Shown: in pieces, positions 4,962-8,282 of the stretch
Layout: the number at the start of each line of letters is the position of its first letter
How positions within the stretch are numbered: position 1 is the first letter of the stretch
NCBI GenBank assembly: GCA_902772795.1
Contig: CACYBZ010000401.1
Span: forward strand, 1-8,282
DNA length: 8,282 bases
From: an uncultured Ruminococcus sp.
GTDB taxonomy: Bacteria; Bacillota; Clostridia; Oscillospirales; Acutalibacteraceae
Reading direction: 5' to 3'
The notes under the pieces: generated by a model
Database searches by the model: none
Told to the model about the DNA's origin: nothing
Seen by the model: the letters and a program-made list of their open reading frames with translations, nothing else
Position numbers and translations under genes: made by a program

Positions 4962-7874
4962 TTACTCATTTCTTTTCTGTTCGTCAATCGCTGCAAAAAG
5001 ACTTCTCAGTCTGATTTTGACAGCACCTAAATTGGTAATTTCATCAATTTTAATCTGGGTATATATTTTCCCCTCAGACTCCAGAATTTCTCTGACTTCA
5101 TCAGTCGTGATAGCATCCACACCACAACCGAATGAAACAAGCTGTACCAGATTCATATCATCACATCTGGCGATATAGTGAGCTGCGGAATACAGTCTGG
5201 CATGATAAGTCCACTGATTGAGCACGGTTGTCGGATATTTTTCCACTTTGTCGCAGACAACGTCTTCGGAGATAATCGCAACACCAAACCCTGAAATTAA
5301 TTTATCAATTCCCTTGTTAATTTCCGGGTCAACGTGATAGGGTCTGCCTGCAAGAACAATAATTTTCTTCCCTTCACTCTTGGCTTTCCGGATAATTTCT
5401 TCACCTTTAACTTTGATTTTGTTCATATACTCATCATAGGCTTCATAGGCCTTTTTACAGGCTTTTTTGACCTCTTTGAGTGTGATCCCACTGAAATATT
5501 TCTGCAACATTTCAAATGCTTTTTTAGGGAAATCATGTTTACGGTGTATCCCAAGATAGTCATTGATAAACGTAATTTTTCTGACATCTTTCATATTGAC
5601 TTTAATAACTTCCGAATAGTAAGCAACAACCGGACAGTTATAATGATTATCACTTCTGCCCTCATCAAAATTGTAAGAAAGACAAGGATAGAAGATCGTG
5701 TCAACACCGTTATCAATCAATGTCTGCACATGTCCGTGCATAAGCTTTGCAGGATAACATACTGTATCAGACGGAATAGTCTGTTGCCCTTTGGCATATA
5801 ATTTTCTGTCAGAAACAGGCGATACACAAACTTCAAAACCGAGCTCTGTAAACAAAGTATACCAGAATGGTAACAATTCATAGATATTCAAACCAAATGG
5901 TAAACCGATTTTTCCTCTTGTTCCTTTTTGTGGCTTGTATGATTTCAATAAACGCAATTTATAGGCATAGATATTCAATGTTTCATCAGGGGATTTGCGG
6001 GTAACAGGACGTTCACAGCGATTTCCGGCAATAAATTTGCGACCATCAGCAAATTTGTTGATTGTCAGACGACAATTATTACTGCAACCTCCGCAATTAG
6101 CCACTTTGATTTCATGGACGAAGTTTTCCAGTTGTTCTTTGTCTGTAATGGTACTTTTATCATTGTCACCGTTTGCCTGAGCATACAATGCTGCACCATA
6201 CGCTCCCATCAGTCCTGAAATAACAGGACGTACCACTTCAACGCCCATTTCCTGTTCAAAGGCACGCAATACCGCATCATTGAGGAAGGTTCCTCCCTGT
6301 ACAACAATTCTTTTTCCGAGTTTATTCGGGTCGGACACTCTGATAACCTTATACAAAGCATTTTTGACAACACTCAGTGAAAGCCCTGCCGAAATGTCTT
6401 CAATTGTTGCTCCATCTTTCTGTGCCTGCTTGACTGAACTATTCATAAAAACTGTACATCTGGATCCCAGGTCAACAGGATGTCTGGCAAATAATCCTAA
6501 TTTAGAAAATTCTTCTATCTTGTAGCCGAGGGCATTGGCAAAAGTCTGTAAAAACGAACCACAGCCTGATGAACACGCTTCATTAAGAAAAATATTGTCA
6601 ATCGCCTGATTGTGTATTTCAAAACACTTGATATCCTGTCCACCTATGTCAATAATAAATTCAACATCAGGCATAAAACGTCTTGCAGCAGTAAAATGAG
6701 CAATGGTTTCCACAACACCATAATCCACTTTAAACGCATTTTTAATAATTTCCTCGCCATATCCTGTTACCGCTGACGCTGCAATCTGAATGTCAGGTTT
6801 TTCCTGATACAGTCCGGTAAGGAATTCCTTAATAATCGGCACAGGATTTCCGCTGTTAGGCAGATAACTTGATTTCAGCAATTCGCCGTTTTCGCCCATA
6901 ACGACCGCTTTTACAGTAGTTGAACCCGAATCTATTCCGATAAAAGTTTTTCCCTGATAGCTGTGCAGGTCTGCTTTTTTCACAGTAGCTTTCTGATGTC
7001 TTTCAGTAAATTTTCTGTACTGTTCATCATTTTCAAATAAAGGCGGATTAAAAGCAAAGTTGCCGTTGCCGTGATAGTCATTAATCGCACGAATGACTTC
7101 ATCAAAATCCTGCGGATTTTCCGCACAAAGTGCCGCACCACAAGCTACATAGTAAAGAGAATTTTCAGGACAGATTCCTGTTGTTTTAAGAACTTTGTCA
7201 AAACGTTTTCTTAACTGGCTCATAAATGTCAGCGGCCCGCCAAGGTATACAATCTGTCCTACAATTTCCCTGCCCTGTGCCAATCCTGCCACAGTCTGAT
7301 TGACAACTGCAGCAAAGATACTGGCAGCAATATCATTTTTTCTGGCTCCCTGATTCAGCAATGGCTGAATATCCGTTTTGGCAAATACACCACATCGGGA
7401 AGCTATCGTATAGATTTTTTCGCTCTGCGAAGCTAATTCATCAAGAGATTCTATCGGCACATTCAAAAGTGTTGCCATCTGGTCGATGAATGCTCCCGTA
7501 CCACCAGCACAAGAACCATTCATTCTTACTTCCATACCGCCACTCAGAAAGAGAATTTTTGCATCTTCTCCCCCCAACTCAATAACAACATCCGTTCCCG
7601 GAATGAAAGTATTCGTTGCCACGCGAGTAGCATAAACTTCCTGAACAAAATCAATATGGCAATTTTCCGCCAGTCCCATACCCGCTGACCCTGAAATTGC
7701 CAGCGGTGAATGATTACATTCAGGTAACTCCTTTTTGACTTTCATAAGTATTTCTGCAATCTTCTGTTTGATTTGCGAATAATGTCTTTCATAGGTACTG
7801 TATCGTATTTTATTTTTGTCATCAAGGACAACACACTTCACTGTTGTTGAACCTACGTCCAATCCCACTTTCAT
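4962..7874 (-). CDS. Two-module acyl-CoA dehydratase activase (BadF/BadG/HgdC type) with DUF2229-like region
   Basis: The protein has 970 residues. ASKHA module 1 (about 1-255) has LDVGSTTVK (5-13), ELGGEDAK (99-106), NGSCAGGTGAF (C122) and ASRCGVF (C161). Module 2 (about 308-566) repeats the plan: IDSGSTTVK (314-322), DIGGQDIK (409-416), NEACSSGCGSF (C434, C438), LGSRCTVF (C473) and VVQGGTF (524-530). In the HgdC dimer one cysteine pair per subunit holds a single [4Fe-4S] cluster; here both pairs are on one chain, so an intramolecular cluster is likely. The C-terminal DUF2229-type part starts with CGGCSNNC (594-601) plus C620 and contains dehydratase-like SDTVCYPAKLMHGH (C706), FYPCLSYN (C731) and SFGCGVDA (C917). 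By family knowledge it hydrolyses ATP to drive low-potential electron transfer to a dehydratase. GGAGG (7888-7884) is 9 bases before the ATG. Homologues that I recall continue into an HgdB-like domain; here that is the next gene. Confidence 0.9.
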   Translation of the reverse strand: MKVGLDVGSTTVKCVVLDDKNKIRYSTYERHYSQIKQKIAEILMKVKKELPECNHSPLAISGSAGMGLAENCHIDFVQEVYATRVATNTFIPGTDVVIELGGEDAKILFLSGGMEVRMNGSCAGGTGAFIDQMATLLNVPIESLDELASQSEKIYTIASRCGVFAKTDIQPLLNQGARKNDIAASIFAAVVNQTVAGLAQGREIVGQIVYLGGPLTFMSQLRKRFDKVLKTTGICPENSLYYVACGAALCAENPQDFDEVIRAINDYHGNGNFAFNPPLFENDEQYRKFTERHQKATVKKADLHSYQGKTFIGIDSGSTTVKAVVMGENGELLKSSYLPNSGNPVPIIKEFLTGLYQEKPDIQIAASAVTGYGEEIIKNAFKVDYGVVETIAHFTAARRFMPDVEFIIDIGGQDIKCFEIHNQAIDNIFLNEACSSGCGSFLQTFANALGYKIEEFSKLGLFARHPVDLGSRCTVFMNSSVKQAQKDGATIEDISAGLSLSVVKNALYKVIRVSDPNKLGKRIVVQGGTFLNDAVLRAFEQEMGVEVVRPVISGLMGAYGAALYAQANGDNDKSTITDKEQLENFVHEIKVANCGGCSNNCRLTINKFADGRKFIAGNRCERPVTRKSPDETLNIYAYKLRLLKSYKPQKGTRGKIGLPFGLNIYELLPFWYTLFTELGFEVCVSPVSDRKLYAKGQQTIPSDTVCYPAKLMHGHVQTLIDNGVDTIFYPCLSYNFDEGRSDNHYNCPVVAYYSEVIKVNMKDVRKITFINDYLGIHRKHDFPKKAFEMLQKYFSGITLKEVKKACKKAYEAYDEYMNKIKVKGEEIIRKAKSEGKKIIVLAGRPYHVDPEINKGIDKLISGFGVAIISEDVVCDKVEKYPTTVLNQWTYHARLYSAAHYIARCDDMNLVQLVSFGCGVDAITTDEVREILESEGKIYTQIKIDEITNLGAVKIRLRSLFAAIDEQKRNE

Positions 7875-7898
7875 AACAAAATTCCTCCAAGCATTAAC

Positions 7899-7904
7899 AT
7901 TATA
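7899..7904 (-). promoter_or_regulatory. Candidate -10 element (proximal) for the activase gene
   Basis: A perfect TATAAT on the minus strand is 24 bases before the ATG, which would give a leader of under 20 bases that still contains the GGAGG site. No good -35 lies 16-18 bases upstream. It is one of two TATAAT boxes here. Confidence 0.3.
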
Positions 7905-7946
7905 TCTTGTCAGACTCTTTTCATTCTATTTTTCTACAGTCATAAC

Positions 7947-7952
7947 ATTATA
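7947..7952 (-). promoter_or_regulatory. Candidate -10 element (distal) for the activase gene
   Basis: A perfect TATAAT within TGTGTTATAATG on the minus strand, about 72 bases before the ATG. It has a T-rich upstream region (eight consecutive T at 7970-7963) but only a poor -35 (TTTTAT at 7975-7970, spacing 17). It would give a leader of about 65 bases. It is slightly preferred over the proximal box because of the leader length and T-rich upstream region. Confidence 0.4.
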
Positions 7953-8219
7953 ACACAACACCAAAAAAAATAAAAGAATATTCATGGAAAATTCATTTTA
8001 AATCCACAAACTTTTTCTGTGAATATGTGAATATTTCTTCCACAATAATCCAGATGTCTAAAGTCATTCTGCATTGTGAACTGTCACTACGATGAAATAA
8101 CCTGTTGAAGAAGAAACTACGAAAATTTCAAGGTTAATAAAACTTCGGTAAGAACAAATTGTTTTATCGATATCTTTATGAAAACTTAATTGATAGTAAC
8201 CGCCCAATAAATCCACGCC

Positions 8220-8248
8220 ATGAATAAAAAAATCCACCATGCTATAAT
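8220..8248 (+). promoter_or_regulatory. Candidate extended -10 promoter pointing rightward
   Basis: The plus strand has TGCTATAAT (8240-8248), a perfect extended -10 box, with a weak -35 ATGAAT (8220-8225) at 17-base spacing. Copies of AAATCCAC flank and overlap the spacer (8209-8216, 8230-8237). It would serve a gene beyond the right edge, divergent from the activase operon. Confidence 0.4.
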
Positions 8249-8282
8249 AAATTGCGAATACACAAGAACTCCAATGAAGTCC

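Larger units (their letters stand above)
7875..8282. other. Non-coding region upstream of the activase operon
   Basis: No convincing gene lies in these 408 bases on either strand. Visible items are an 8-bp tandem duplication TGTGAATA (8018-8033), a direct pair of ACTACGA 30 bases apart (8086-8092 and 8116-8122), three copies of AAATCCAC (8000-8007, 8209-8216, 8230-8237) and promoter-like sequences listed separately. An ATG at 8275 near the right edge has no ribosome binding site and cannot be judged. The region probably separates two divergent transcription units. Confidence 0.6.

Noticed and set aside
5334..5801. Plus-strand open frame of 155 codons
   Set aside because: Antisense to the activase in a region with clear conserved motifs on the minus strand; shadow frame.
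8076..8090. Rex- or CRP-like operator (TTGTGAACTGTCAC)
   Set aside because: Only a loose GTGA-N4-TCAC inverted repeat; it does not match the TTGTGAA-N6-TTCACAA type of Rex box, and it is not placed over a promoter.
8193..8203. Second left end of the IS200/IS605-type element, from the shared ATAGTAACCGC
   Set aside because: The 11-base match to 4934-4924 (opposite strand) is expected by chance in a window this size, and no hairpin follows it here.
7875..8282. Riboswitch or T-box in the activase leader
   Set aside because: No known riboswitch core or T-box motif was recognised, and the putative leader is only about 65 bases without a terminator hairpin.

Overview
The window is low-GC DNA in which every convincing gene lies on the minus strand, so transcription runs from high to low coordinates. 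AGGAGG/GGGAG ribosome binding sites, radical-type 2-hydroxyacyl-CoA dehydratase activase proteins with oxygen-sensitive Fe-S cysteine motifs, and an IS200/IS605-type sequence together suggest a strictly anaerobic Gram-positive clostridium. A gut Ruminococcaceae/Oscillospiraceae or Lachnospiraceae member is plausible, but this is inferred from gene style and not from any marker gene.

Layout in transcription order. (1) 8282-7875 is a non-coding upstream region with candidate promoters for the leftward operon and one extended -10 candidate pointing right, out of the window. (2) 7874-4962 encodes a 970-residue activase with two tandem ASKHA (BadF/BadG/HgdC-type) ATPase modules and a cysteine-rich DUF2229-type region. 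(3) 4961-4699 is an intergenic gap. It holds what looks like a small non-autonomous IS200/IS605-family element: two subterminal hairpins with a shared TGGTTTCA top, a tnpB-tail-like open frame and an omega-RNA-like right end, but no transposase. (4) 4698-3358 encodes a 446-residue HgdB-like dehydratase-type protein. In many clostridia I recall genes 2 and 4 as one polypeptide of about 1,400 residues; here they are two genes with the element between them. (5) 3342-2401 encodes a membrane-anchored GT2 glycosyltransferase. (6) 2359-1283 encodes a ROK/hexokinase-like protein whose ASKHA motifs appear in circularly permuted order. A strong rho-independent terminator follows at 1255-1216. (7) A second unit, 1077-595 (GNAT acetyltransferase) and 560-1 (PAP2 lipid phosphatase, truncated by the window edge), follows a leader with two hairpins.

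How the genes may work together. The activase should use ATP and a [4Fe-4S] cluster to inject an electron into the HgdB-like partner. The partner's substrate cannot be read from the sequence, because no CoA-transferase or dedicated HgdA/HgdB pair is nearby. The glycosyltransferase and permuted ROK-like protein are probably co-transcribed with this pair, but a shared pathway is not evident. The main items for follow-up are the circularly permuted ROK-like protein, the split activase/dehydratase with an element in the gap, the orphan omega-RNA-like sequence, and a hairpin motif repeated just upstream of two ribosome binding sites.
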